Source: an uncultured Flavihumibacter sp. (GTDB lineage: Bacteria > Bacteroidota > Bacteroidia > Chitinophagales > Chitinophagaceae). Taken from it: DNA of 64,000 nt. The stretch is taken from positions 1 through 64,000 of the forward strand of contig CABHOY010000049.1 in assembly GCA_902168105.1 (NCBI GenBank), given 5' to 3'. Position numbers and translations under genes: made by a program. The notes under the pieces were generated by a model. The model worked only from the letters and a program-made list of their open reading frames with translations, made no database searches and had not been told where the DNA came from. Shown here piece after piece: positions 1 through 8,611 of this stretch (position 1 is the first letter of the stretch; each line of letters opens with the position of its first letter).

Positions 1-159
1 GAATACCAATGCTGGATCACAGCCAAAAGCGGAAAGGGCTGGTGGCGCTTGTCCAACAGCCCTTCAGTTACTCATGGTATGAATAATGAGTGGTTTATCC
101 AGCAAGGCTTCTACAGTCTAAGTCATAACTACAAAGCCTTACATCGTAAATTGTTCTAA
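1..159 (+). CDS. Group II intron reverse transcriptase/maturase, C-terminal end (partial)
   Basis: Frame 1 is open from the window edge to a TAA at 157-159, giving 52 residues. The peptide contains WWRLSNSPSVTHGMNNEWF followed by a QGFYSL segment and NYKALH. This is the usual C-terminal tail of intron-encoded proteins (maturase and DNA-binding end), with the typical 'W.LSNSP...N.W....G..SL...Y' pattern. The 5' part lies outside the window, so integrity of the RT domain cannot be judged. Immediately downstream is a domain V/VI-like RNA structure, which supports the call independently. Family assignment is from recognition of the motif pattern, not from a search. Confidence 0.8.
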   Translation, partial: EYQCWITAKSGKGWWRLSNSPSVTHGMNNEWFIQQGFYSLSHNYKALHRKLF

Positions 160-229
160 AGAAACCGCCGTACACGCAAGTACATACGGTGGTGTGAGAG
201 GGCGGCAAAGAGTAATCTTTGCCCCCTAC
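160..229 (+). ncRNA. Group II intron 3' end (domains V and VI)
   Basis: Right after the maturase stop, ACCGCCGTA (163-171) can pair with TACGGTGGT (185-193), forming a domain V-like hairpin. It is followed by GTGAGAGG and a second hairpin, GGCAAAG (204-210) with CTTTGCC (217-223), which fits domain VI. The intron probably ends at the AC near 229. The order ORF stop, DV, DVI, 3' splice site is that of bacterial group II introns. The exact 3' boundary is inferred from the usual AY ending and was not confirmed against an empty site. Confidence 0.75.
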
Positions 230-313
230 TTTAATTCGGGTACCTGATGGAGCCAGGTAGTCATTTAAACAATTCTCAACGCCTAATTTTACTTTTGAGT
301 TTTCCTCTTTATT

Positions 314-1198
314 TTAACCAGCATAAACAGCCGCAAATTCATTTGCAAAGTCATCGAGCTTAATTACGCCATATGCATCATCTTTATGACGGCGATAATC
401 TTCAAGCATTCCTCCATGCCTTAATGCAATACCTACTTCAATCATATAGACCCTGACCATTTCTTCACTCATCCCATTCTGCATCATCGCCTGTAACATG
501 GCTTCATTGGGAAATTCGATCCATGATAATTCAGGTTTACCAATAGCACGGCCCAGCACGTCTGCAATTTCAGCGCCGGTCTTCTCATCGCCAGCCACAT
601 AACGGACATTTTTACCATAGAAGGAAAGTGTATCCAATGCTGTAAAAGCAGCATTTGCAATGTCTTCCGGATGGGAAAGCACCATCTTCACATCTCCTGC
701 AAAGTTGTTCCCGATAATGTGCTGATGCCTGATCATAGGAATAGCCCCGAAGAAATTGGTATAGAACATACCTGGGCGGAGGTGTAGAACATTTACCAGC
801 CCTGATGCATTCAGTTTTTGTTCAACATAATAACTACCCTTTGCCGGTCCGGGGCCATCAGGAAGATGTGCACCAATAGCGCTGAGATTAACAACATGCG
901 TTACACCGGCAGCGGTAATGGCTTCAGCGTAAAGATCACCCATTGATCTCATATAATTGATCACGTCTGTATGATGAGGAGGGATCATCGTATATACCGC
1001 ATCTGCATCTGTAAATGCCTGGAGCAGGAACGCGGGGTCAGTTAACTGGCCGATAGCCGGGATAGCTCCTAATGCTGTAATATCAGCTGCTTTCGCAGGA
1101 GTATGACTTATCACAGTCACGTCGTGTCCTTTGGCCGTCAGTTTTTTTGTAAGTCTTTGTCCGATGTTGCCCAGAGAGCCTGTAATAGTAATTTTCAT
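314..1198 (-). CDS. NmrA-like NAD(P)-binding oxidoreductase
   Basis: A 294-aa cytosolic protein. The N-terminus MKITITGSLGNIGQRL is a Rossmann beta-alpha-beta with the GxxGxxG dinucleotide loop, and the segment AVYTMIPPHH follows as in atypical short-chain dehydrogenases of the NmrA/QorB type. Length matches QorB-like quinone reductases (about 285-300 aa). It is transcribed divergently from an HxlR regulator with a shared palindromic operator, the same arrangement as E. coli ytfG/ytfH. A redox or electrophile-responsive NAD(P)H-dependent reductase or sensor is therefore likely; the substrate is unknown. The start at 1198 leaves a 12-nt gap to the operator arm. Confidence 0.8.
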   Translation of the reverse strand: MKITITGSLGNIGQRLTKKLTAKGHDVTVISHTPAKAADITALGAIPAIGQLTDPAFLLQAFTDADAVYTMIPPHHTDVINYMRSMGDLYAEAITAAGVTHVVNLSAIGAHLPDGPGPAKGSYYVEQKLNASGLVNVLHLRPGMFYTNFFGAIPMIRHQHIIGNNFAGDVKMVLSHPEDIANAAFTALDTLSFYGKNVRYVAGDEKTGAEIADVLGRAIGKPELSWIEFPNEAMLQAMMQNGMSEEMVRVYMIEVGIALRHGGMLEDYRRHKDDAYGVIKLDDFANEFAAVYAG

Positions 1199-1210
1199 GG
1201 TTTAATATTT

Positions 1211-1248
1211 CTTGTACAAAAGTAGATTTGCACATACTTTTGTACAAG
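1211..1248. promoter_or_regulatory. Operator: perfect 14-bp inverted repeat between divergent genes
   Basis: CTTGTACAAAAGTA (1211-1224) is the exact reverse complement of TACTTTTGTACAAG (1235-1248), with a 10-nt spacer. A Bacteroidota-type -7 box, TAGATTTG (1223-1230), lies in the spacer reading toward the HxlR gene. Binding here would occlude that promoter and, by position, the promoter of the divergent oxidoreductase. The local HxlR protein is the obvious ligand by context (inference). The site also argues that the HxlR gene does not start at the upstream in-frame ATG at 1212, which lies inside the operator. Confidence 0.75.
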
Positions 1249-1271
1249 TACTTACCCTAAAGTGTGTATCT

Positions 1272-1670
1272 ATGACCAAGGTGAAAGAAAGCTCAACGAT
1301 CCAGGCGAATAAGAAATCTGCCTTTGAAGAATGTCCTGTAACATATGTAATGGAGAAGATCGGCGGTTACTGGAAACCAATTATTTTATTTCAGTTGTTA
1401 TCCGGTCCTAAACGATATAGTGATCTGAGAAAGAGCATTCCCGATATTACAGAGAAAGTACTGATCCAGCAGCTTAAACAACTGGAGGCAGACAAATTGC
1501 TAGTCAGAGAGGCTAAACCTGTTGTGCCGCCCCATGTTACCTATAGCCTTTCTAAATCCGGATTAGGGCTAAAGCCTGTATTATATGCAATGTCACTTTG
1601 GGCTGTAGATGACAGTGAAGAGCATGGATCTGTTTTTCGCAGGAACATGGAAAACTTCCCAGGGCTTTAA
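1272..1670 (+). CDS. HxlR-family winged-helix transcriptional regulator
   Basis: A 132-aa protein. The core CPVTYVMEKIGGYWKPIILF, then YSDLRKSIPDITEKVLIQQL, is diagnostic of HxlR/MarR-like wHTH proteins: the initial Cys, the GG.WKP helix and the 'L..ipgI..k.L...L' recognition helix. The frame is open to an ATG at 1212, but that lies inside the operator, so ATG 1272 (MTKVKESS) is preferred; it sits about 40 nt after the putative -7 box. HxlR proteins often sense electrophiles or oxidants through the conserved N-terminal Cys, here in EECPVTYV. Autoregulation and control of the divergent NmrA-like gene are likely but inferred. Confidence 0.88.
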   Translation: MTKVKESSTIQANKKSAFEECPVTYVMEKIGGYWKPIILFQLLSGPKRYSDLRKSIPDITEKVLIQQLKQLEADKLLVREAKPVVPPHVTYSLSKSGLGLKPVLYAMSLWAVDDSEEHGSVFRRNMENFPGL

Positions 1671-1862
1671 AAGTGTAAAATATCCCATAAAGTTAACGAT
1701 GACTTAATATAAACTTAACATTGTGCGTCTATTTTAGCGCCCTGAAAACTAATGCCGTGCATTAGTGTATCTGTTACGATTGTCAATGTATTGAATATCT
1801 ATCATGCCGACTGAAGGGTCTTGTGTTTCAATAGTCTTAACATTGCCTTTACAAAGGCGGTT

Positions 1863-1870
1863 TAATTTTG
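1863..1870 (+). promoter_or_regulatory. Putative Bacteroidota -7 box for the sigma/FecR/SusCD operon
   Basis: TAATTTTG fits the TAnnTTTG -7 consensus and lies 26 nt before the start codon of the ECF sigma gene. A TTG trinucleotide at 1843-1845 is a poor candidate -33 element. The surrounding 1671-1895 gap shows no gene. Confidence 0.4.
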
Positions 1871-1895
1871 TCCGTAAATACCAGGTTAAATAAAG

Positions 1896-2438
1896 ATGCG
1901 ATCCAATAGAACACATAGTACTTCCTATGACCCTGAGATATATTTCGACAGGGTATTTAAGAGTACATACCCTAATACGGTCGCATACCTGGAGAAGATC
2001 AGCAACAATAAAGAACTTGCCCGGGACCTTGCGCAGGAAGCCTACCTGAAGGTCTGGCAGAAGCTGGAACTACTGCCTGAAAAGGAGGAAGAAATGTTGC
2101 GTTATATATTGATCATATCGAGGAATTGTTTTCTTGATCACCTGAAGTTAGCTCTGAAAGAAAAGAAGCAACAGGACGCATACGCTACCGTCTATATAGA
2201 GACGAGTGCCGTTATCAATCATATGGAAGTGAAAGAACAACAACAGATCATTGACCATACTATTAATACCCAGGAAGAAGCCGCCCGCCGTTTTTATCTG
2301 CTGAACAGGGAAGAAGGCCTTACCTATAAAGAGATCGCATTACAGGAAGGCGTCTCCGAAAAAACTGTTGAACGCTATATCGGCAGAGTGCTCCGTACCC
2401 TCCGCACCCGCCTTGCCACCTTACTTTTCCTTTGGTAA
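1896..2438 (+). CDS. ECF RNA polymerase sigma factor (FecI-like)
   Basis: A 180-aa sigma-70 family ECF factor. Region 2 is seen around FKSTYPNTVAYLEKISNNKE...ARDLAQEAYLKVWQ (residues about 22-55) and region 4 around GLTYKEIALQEGVSEKTVER, a helix-turn-helix near residues 145-165. It lies directly upstream of a FecR anti-sigma gene and a SusC with an STN domain, the standard trans-envelope signalling trio of Bacteroidota: occupied SusC/TonB receptor, FecR, released sigma, transcription of the operon. It probably drives its own operon (inference). Gap to fecR is 79 bp. Confidence 0.9.
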   Translation: MRSNRTHSTSYDPEIYFDRVFKSTYPNTVAYLEKISNNKELARDLAQEAYLKVWQKLELLPEKEEEMLRYILIISRNCFLDHLKLALKEKKQQDAYATVYIETSAVINHMEVKEQQQIIDHTINTQEEAARRFYLLNREEGLTYKEIALQEGVSEKTVERYIGRVLRTLRTRLATLLFLW

Positions 2439-2517
2439 CAATTCCTTAACCTTACATGCTGACGGTAACATCATTGTTTTTTGGTTCTCTTAATAGACAC
2501 TAAACAAAGTCAGTTAA

Positions 2518-3519
2518 ATGGACCTACAGGACATCCGGAAAAGATTGGAAGATTTCAGATCAGGTAAATTGACGCCCGCTGAAAAAGAGGAGTTACACAA
2601 TGCATTGTCCGCTCTTACAGAAGAGGAGCATGCCGTGTTATTCCCGGTGGAAGACTATTTACAGAGAGGGGATCTTCAATTGCCGGAAGGTGAGATCGCT
2701 GCAGCACTGAGCCGTTTGAAACAAACAGTAAAACCTGGCGGTAAGGTATTATTCCTGACACGCTGGAGCGCTATAAGCAAATATGCGGCTATCCTTGTTC
2801 TTGTAGCGGGTAGTACTTTTCTGCTGAAGAAGAGTACAGGTCTTTGGGGGAAAAAGTCCGGAGACGCAGCTAAACGTTTCCATACAATGAAAGTGCCTGA
2901 TGGCAAGCATAGTACGGTAACATTAAAAGATGGCACCCGCATCGTTATAAATGGCGGTAGTGAATTGCTCTATCCGGAAAATTTTGAAGGAACAGAACGT
3001 GTGGTATATCTCAAAGACGGAGAAGCCTATTTTGATATAGCGAAGGATGCCGGACATCCGTTCATAGTAAGAACACCGCAGGTAAGGGTTCGGGTACTAG
3101 GTACTTCTTTTTCAATAAGGGATTACAGGGAAGAAAAGCATGCCTCCGTATCGGTTAACAGTGGTAAGGTCGCATTGGAGAATCTTCTGACTATAAGCCC
3201 ATGGCTTGAATTGACGGCCGGCAATAGTTCGGTAATTAATAAATATAAAGGGACAATCACCAGGCAGGACATAGATACGGCCGCCACAACAGCCTGGATA
3301 AGGGGAGAGTTTGCTTTCCAGGACGCCGACCTGCAGCAGGTGTTGCAGGTACTGAAACACAAGTATGCAGTAAGCTTCGAAGTGAAAGATCCAACATTGC
3401 TGAAGCACAGGTTCACTGCTACTTTCAGGAATAACAGTATTCAGAATATCATGCAGCAACTGAAGCTGATGGCCAATATCGACTATACTATTACAGACAA
3501 CCTAATATTAATACAGTAG
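2518..3519 (+). CDS. FecR-family anti-sigma factor
   Basis: A 333-aa inner-membrane protein. The cytoplasmic N-terminus (about 1-85) is followed by one membrane segment around residues 88-104 (YAAILVLVAGSTFLL). The periplasmic FecR domain follows (DGTRIVINGGSELLYPENF; YLKDGEAYFDIAKD...HPFIVRT...VLGTSFSI). A C-terminal DUF4974-like segment ends with FTATFRNNSIQNIMQQL and TITDNLILI. The role is to hold the upstream sigma factor and to contact the STN domain of the downstream SusC. Length and architecture are normal for the family. Confidence 0.9.
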   Translation: MDLQDIRKRLEDFRSGKLTPAEKEELHNALSALTEEEHAVLFPVEDYLQRGDLQLPEGEIAAALSRLKQTVKPGGKVLFLTRWSAISKYAAILVLVAGSTFLLKKSTGLWGKKSGDAAKRFHTMKVPDGKHSTVTLKDGTRIVINGGSELLYPENFEGTERVVYLKDGEAYFDIAKDAGHPFIVRTPQVRVRVLGTSFSIRDYREEKHASVSVNSGKVALENLLTISPWLELTAGNSSVINKYKGTITRQDIDTAATTAWIRGEFAFQDADLQQVLQVLKHKYAVSFEVKDPTLLKHRFTATFRNNSIQNIMQQLKLMANIDYTITDNLILIQ

Positions 3520-3525
3520 AAAATT

Positions 3526-3543
3526 ACCCTGTTATAACGGGGT
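3526..3543. promoter_or_regulatory. Short palindrome between fecR and susC
   Basis: ACCCTGTTATAACGGGGT is an 18-bp near-perfect palindrome (one G-T pair) just after the FecR stop, in the 59-bp gap before the SusC start. It could be a small hairpin that tunes read-through or an operator. Its function is not shown by the sequence. Confidence 0.3.
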
Positions 3544-3578
3544 GTAAAATTCGGTACAAAAGCTAAATTTTTAAATGA

Positions 3579-6500
3579 ATGGACAAAAGTACAAATAGGC
3601 GGGGTGGCCCGCTAGGGATTTGCTGTCCGCAACTGAAAGGTATGATCAGATCTGCGGGGCTCTTAGTACTGTTATTTCTTGCGGCATTTGTGCCGTCCGT
3701 CAATGCACAATCAAGTGAACCAAAGCTGGACATTGCAATACAGAACCAGCCACTTAAAAATGTGTTCCAGTTTATTCTGAAGAACACATCCTTCCTCGTT
3801 AATCACAGCGAAGATGAAGTGAATAGCAATGTACAGGTGTCTGTGAATATGAAAGCAGCTACTATTACTGAAATACTGAGAGCTGCGCTTCGCACGACCG
3901 ACTATCAGTTTGTACGCAACGGTAACACCTTCGTCATCATGCGTAAGCAGGCGGATATAGTTATCCATGGTAAAATAACAGATGAAAAAGGGGAGTCGCT
4001 GATCGGCGTATTCGTACGTCCGAAAAATGGCGGAAGAGGTACGATCACCAATAACGATGGACAGTATACTATTTCTGTGCCTGGTGGTGGTACTACCCTG
4101 GTGTTTTCCTTCCTGGGGTATACCAATCGCTCCATCCCTGTAACTGAAACGCAGACACTGAATGTGCAGATGGCGCTTGATGCAAAATCCCTGAATGAAG
4201 TAGTGGTAACGACTGCGCTTGGTATTAAACGTGATGAAAAAGCACTGGGCTATGCTACGACTGTAATAAAGAATGAACAGCTGACCGATGCCATCTCCGG
4301 CAACTGGGCGGACGCATTGTCCGGTAAAGTAGCGGGTCTCAACATGGTAAGGTCCAATGCTGGTCCTACCGGTTCCAATAAGATCATCCTGCGTGGTGAA
4401 AGCAATCTGAGTGGCGATAATGAAGCGCTCATAGTGGTGGATGGTGTGGTGATCAACCAGAGCAGCGGCCGCCGTAGCGCGGTAGCTGGAGAGTCTTCCT
4501 ATGGTACCGGCAGTGATAACATGCCAGCTGACTATGGTAGCGGTCTGAATGATATTAACCCTGAAGACATTGAGTCTATTACGATCTTAAAAGGCCCCGG
4601 CGCAGCAGCATTGTATGGTGGTCGTGGCGCCAACGGTGCATTGATCATTACAACCAAAGCAGGTAGCAATAAGCGAAAAGGACTGGGTGTTACTTTTAAC
4701 TCCAATGCCTCTATGGAATCTGTGAACCGTTGGCCTGACCTTCAGTATGAATATGGACAGGGCCTGGATGGCTCCAACTATTATTCCTACGGTGCTTCAG
4801 AAGGTAAAGCAAGTACCAGTGGTACGAGTTCCGCATATGGTCCGCGTTTCGATGGGCAGATGTTCTACCAGTACGATCCGGTAACGCAGGCACAGGGTAA
4901 GGAAAAAACTCCCTGGGTTGCTTATCCTGATCAGATGAAGCGATTTTTCGAGACAGGAAAGACCCTGACGAATTCCATTAGCCTGGACGGTGGTACTGAT
5001 AAGACGACTGCGCGTTTCTCTTTCACCAATGTCAACAACGACTGGATCGTGCCTAATACCGGCTACAAACGTAACACAGTAGCCATGTCTGTTAACTCTA
5101 AAGTGAATGACAAACTGCAGATATCTTCTAAGGTAAACTACACGAACAAATGGAGTGATAACCTGCCAGGTTCCGGTTATGGTAACCAGTCGCTGATGTA
5201 CTGGTACATTTTCTGGCAGCCGAATGCGAACCTGGACTGGCTTAGAAACTACTGGGCAAATGGTCAGGAAAATAAAGCGATCAAATATCCATTCAGTTCT
5301 TTCCCTGAGAACCCATACGCGGTTTCCTATGAATTCCTCAACGGAACCAACCGTCACGGTATCACAGGTAACGTACAGGCGACTTACAGTATTACCAAAG
5401 AACTGAGTTTCCAGGTAAGGACCTCAGTAGACTTTGCCTATGAGCAGCGTTCACAGAAACGTCCTTATGACGCCGGTGCGAAACTGCCAAGAGGTAGCTA
5501 CCGTACACAAAGCCTTTTTGCTATGGAAGCAAGTAGTGACTTCCTGCTGAAATATTCAAAGAAGGTATCAAAAGACTTCGACTTCTCCGTGACCGCCGGT
5601 GGAAGTACGCTGAAGAATACCTATAACAAAGATGAGGTGCGTGCAGACTCCCTGACCTTCCCTGGCGTTTATACCATGGCGAATGCAGCAGGTCCGCTGG
5701 TAACTATCCCTCAGAGAAGCAGGTATAATATCAACAGCTTCTACGGATTGCTGGCGTTGGGTTATAAAGAATATGTATTCCTCGACCTTACAGGACGTCA
5801 GGACTGGACCAGTACACTGGCTACGCCTAGCCGTACCGCTAACGCCGGCTTCTTTTATCCATCTGCTAACGTGAGCTTTATCCTTTCTGAAGCGTTCAAA
5901 TTGCCTAAAGCGGTAAATTTTGCGAAAGTGAGATTTTCTGCATCCGGTGTAGGTAGCGGGGGTACAACTGCTTACCTGACAGCGTACAGCTATATATCAG
6001 CAGGCAGCCTGTATAGTGGCGGACTGGAAAACCCGACGCTGTTGGCTAACCCTAACCTGAGACCACTCAGAACTACATCTTATGAAGCAGGCGCCAGCGC
6101 TAAATTCCTTAACAACCGTGCAGGTTTTGACCTGGCCGTATACAGGGGAAAGAGCAAGGACCAGCATCTGAAGCGTATCGTTGACCGTGCTGCGGGGTAT
6201 AGCAGTATCCTGATAAATGCAGGTGAAGTAAGCAACAGCGGTATCGAACTGGCATTAAACGGAACGCCTATATCAACAAAGAGCGGTTTCAAATGGAACA
6301 CCAATATCGTTTTCTCGTCGAACCGTAATAAGATCGAAAGACTGGTGGACAGCTCCCTGGTGCTGTATACAGGACCTGTTGGCGGTGGCCAGATAGTAGC
6401 ACAGACGGGAGGAAGCATGGGAGACCTGTATGGAAGAGGGTATCAACGTGCTCCCGACGGACAGATTATCTATGATAACAAAACGGGTGTGGCATTGCTG

Positions 6501-7070
6501 ACAGAAGGCGTAAAATACCTGGGTAATACCATTCCTAAATGGAAGCTGGGTTTCAGCAATGACTTCTACTTCAAACAATTCCATCTGAACCTGTTGTTCG
6601 ATGCACAATATGGCGGGGTAGCACATTCTCTGACACACTATAAGCTTGCAGAACAGGGTAAAACAACCAATACATTACCCGGCCGCTATAGTGGTATCAT
6701 CGGTAACGGTGTGGTAGACGACGGTAATGGAAAGTTTAGAAAGAACGATGTGATCGCTACAGATATTGACGAGTATTACCGCTCTCATTTTGGTACAGAC
6801 AACGCAGAGGGCAGCACCTTCCGTACTGACTTTGTGAAATTCAGAGAGGCACGCCTTGACTATACGCTTAATCCGAAGTTTGCTAAGCGCATCGGTTTCC
6901 AGCGCGCCACACTGGGTGTTTATGGCCGTAACCTGTTTATCTGGACTGACTGGCCAATATTCGATCCTGAATTCGGTACACTGAATGGTTCCGACATCGT
7001 ACAGGGTTTTGAAATAGGTCAGTTCCCTTCCACCCGTACAATTGGCTTTAACCTGGTGCTCGCACTCTAA
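3579..7070 (+). CDS. SusC/RagA-family TonB-dependent outer-membrane transporter with STN domain
   Basis: 1163 aa. Signal peptide to about residue 44 (LLVLLFLAAFVPSVNAQ). STN signalling domain about 50-122, carboxypeptidase-D regulatory-like domain about 128-208 (GKITDEKGESLIGVFV), TonB plug from about 215 (ATTVIKNEQLTDA; ITILKGPGAAALYGGRGANG), then the 22-strand barrel to the C-terminus. The STN domain is the part that signals through FecR, which matches the two genes upstream. Substrate class cannot be read from the sequence. The outer-membrane partner SusD starts 11 bp after the stop. Start uncertainty is small: the in-frame Met at residue 22 would also leave a signal peptide. Confidence 0.95.
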   Translation: MDKSTNRRGGPLGICCPQLKGMIRSAGLLVLLFLAAFVPSVNAQSSEPKLDIAIQNQPLKNVFQFILKNTSFLVNHSEDEVNSNVQVSVNMKAATITEILRAALRTTDYQFVRNGNTFVIMRKQADIVIHGKITDEKGESLIGVFVRPKNGGRGTITNNDGQYTISVPGGGTTLVFSFLGYTNRSIPVTETQTLNVQMALDAKSLNEVVVTTALGIKRDEKALGYATTVIKNEQLTDAISGNWADALSGKVAGLNMVRSNAGPTGSNKIILRGESNLSGDNEALIVVDGVVINQSSGRRSAVAGESSYGTGSDNMPADYGSGLNDINPEDIESITILKGPGAAALYGGRGANGALIITTKAGSNKRKGLGVTFNSNASMESVNRWPDLQYEYGQGLDGSNYYSYGASEGKASTSGTSSAYGPRFDGQMFYQYDPVTQAQGKEKTPWVAYPDQMKRFFETGKTLTNSISLDGGTDKTTARFSFTNVNNDWIVPNTGYKRNTVAMSVNSKVNDKLQISSKVNYTNKWSDNLPGSGYGNQSLMYWYIFWQPNANLDWLRNYWANGQENKAIKYPFSSFPENPYAVSYEFLNGTNRHGITGNVQATYSITKELSFQVRTSVDFAYEQRSQKRPYDAGAKLPRGSYRTQSLFAMEASSDFLLKYSKKVSKDFDFSVTAGGSTLKNTYNKDEVRADSLTFPGVYTMANAAGPLVTIPQRSRYNINSFYGLLALGYKEYVFLDLTGRQDWTSTLATPSRTANAGFFYPSANVSFILSEAFKLPKAVNFAKVRFSASGVGSGGTTAYLTAYSYISAGSLYSGGLENPTLLANPNLRPLRTTSYEAGASAKFLNNRAGFDLAVYRGKSKDQHLKRIVDRAAGYSSILINAGEVSNSGIELALNGTPISTKSGFKWNTNIVFSSNRNKIERLVDSSLVLYTGPVGGGQIVAQTGGSMGDLYGRGYQRAPDGQIIYDNKTGVALLTEGVKYLGNTIPKWKLGFSNDFYFKQFHLNLLFDAQYGGVAHSLTHYKLAEQGKTTNTLPGRYSGIIGNGVVDDGNGKFRKNDVIATDIDEYYRSHFGTDNAEGSTFRTDFVKFREARLDYTLNPKFAKRIGFQRATLGVYGRNLFIWTDWPIFDPEFGTLNGSDIVQGFEIGQFPSTRTIGFNLVLAL

Positions 7071-7081
7071 TTCTAGAAACA

Positions 7082-8584
7082 ATGAAGAAGATCATATATA
7101 CAATAACAAGCCTGGTATTGGTTAGCAGCATCATGCTTTCTTCCTGTACCAAAGACTTCACCGAAATCAATACAGATCCTAATGGTACGCCTACGGCTTT
7201 GCCTGAACAGCTGCTGGCGCCCGCACTGGTAGGTTCCCTGACAACCGTTATGCTCCGTAACCGTAGCTTCAATAATGAATTGATGCAGGTGACAGTAGAT
7301 CCCAGCGATGGAGAAGGAAGGGTATTCAGGTATGACTATCGTCCCGGCGTATCAGACGCGATCTATAACGGGCTGTATACTGAACTGACCAACTTTAAGG
7401 ATATCTACAAGGCCGCCAGTCAGGAACTGACCTATAATAAATCCTATATGGGCATTTCCCTGATCTGCCAGTCCTGGATCTATTCAATACTGACAGACAC
7501 TTATGGCGATGTACCATATTTTGAATCCAACCTGGCTAAAGATAGCGGTATCTATGAGCCGAAATTTGATAAGCAACAGGATATCTACACGGATATCTTC
7601 AAAAAGCTGGACACAGCCAACGCGTATCTGGGAACAGGTACAGAGATCCTTGCTTCCAGTGATCCTGTATACGGCGGTACCGTCGCTAACTGGCGTAAGT
7701 TCGGTAACTCGCTTTATTTAAGATTGCTGATGAGAGTTTCTGCTAAACCCGAAATGGCTGAATTCTGTAAAGCAAAGATCAAGCAGGTAGCAGAGACTTA
7801 TTCTATCATGGCCAGCAATGATGAATCGGCTATCCTGAGGTGGACAGGTTTTGGTCCTTTCTCTTCTCCTTATTTGGCTGTAAGGGAACAGGACTTCAGA
7901 CAGCCGGGACTGGCCAGTTTCTTTATAGATCATCTGTGGACGTGGGATGATCCCCGTATCGATATTCCGACCTATGGTACCAACAGTATTAACCGTTGGG
8001 GGATCGCTCCTTATTCAGGCAGCTACGAAGGTATTCCGAGCGGTTATGCTCCCGGAGAGAACCCGGTAAAGAAATCTTACTTCTATTCCAATACGTCTAA
8101 ATCGTCCCTGATGACGGAACCGCTGACAGGAATAATGATGAACTACGCGGAGCTGAAGTTCATCCTGGCGGAAGCGGCAGTGAAGGGATGGGTCAAAGGT
8201 TCTGCGGAAACATATTATAATGACGGTGCCCTGAACAGTATCACACTCTGGTTGCCTAAATGGCCAGTGAAGATAACAGATTTCCTCACGACAGCACACA
8301 TTCAGTGGGACGAGAATTTGTCGTTTGAAGATAAGATGGAGCGTATCCACTTACAGAAATATTATGCATTGTTCCTGGTAGATCTGCAGCAGTGGTTTGA
8401 ATATCGCCGTACCGGTCATCCTATATTACCAAAAGGTGCAGGGTTGAAGAACAATGGCGTAATGCCTGCAAGGATGGTGTATCCGGTATACGTGCAATCT
8501 ACCAATCCTACAAATTATAAACTGGCTATAGCCAATCAGGGACCTGATCAGATCTATACACAGGTTTGGTGGCAAAAACCATAA
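7082..8584 (+). CDS. SusD/RagB-family outer-membrane lipoprotein (SusD-like_2 type)
   Basis: 500 aa. Lipoprotein signal peptide MKKIIYTITSLVLVSSIMLS followed by the lipobox Cys at position 22 (LSSC). The mature start FTEINTDPNG and internal segments SWIYSILTDTYGDVPYFES and KFILAEAAVKGW are typical of SusD-like surface lipoproteins that cap SusC. The TPR-like helical fold binds the substrate for the SusC channel. The sequence is closer to the SusD-like_2 subgroup seen in non-glycan loci than to canonical starch-type SusD, as judged by motif recognition only. It is translated with the SusC gene. Confidence 0.9.
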   Translation: MKKIIYTITSLVLVSSIMLSSCTKDFTEINTDPNGTPTALPEQLLAPALVGSLTTVMLRNRSFNNELMQVTVDPSDGEGRVFRYDYRPGVSDAIYNGLYTELTNFKDIYKAASQELTYNKSYMGISLICQSWIYSILTDTYGDVPYFESNLAKDSGIYEPKFDKQQDIYTDIFKKLDTANAYLGTGTEILASSDPVYGGTVANWRKFGNSLYLRLLMRVSAKPEMAEFCKAKIKQVAETYSIMASNDESAILRWTGFGPFSSPYLAVREQDFRQPGLASFFIDHLWTWDDPRIDIPTYGTNSINRWGIAPYSGSYEGIPSGYAPGENPVKKSYFYSNTSKSSLMTEPLTGIMMNYAELKFILAEAAVKGWVKGSAETYYNDGALNSITLWLPKWPVKITDFLTTAHIQWDENLSFEDKMERIHLQKYYALFLVDLQQWFEYRRTGHPILPKGAGLKNNGVMPARMVYPVYVQSTNPTNYKLAIANQGPDQIYTQVWWQKP

Positions 8585-8611
8585 TTGATATCAGTGATCA
8601 AAAATACTGTC

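Noticed and set aside
1212..1271. Upstream start for the HxlR gene (20 extra codons)
   Set aside because: It would place coding sequence over the perfect operator and putative -7 box; the family core begins after ATG 1272.
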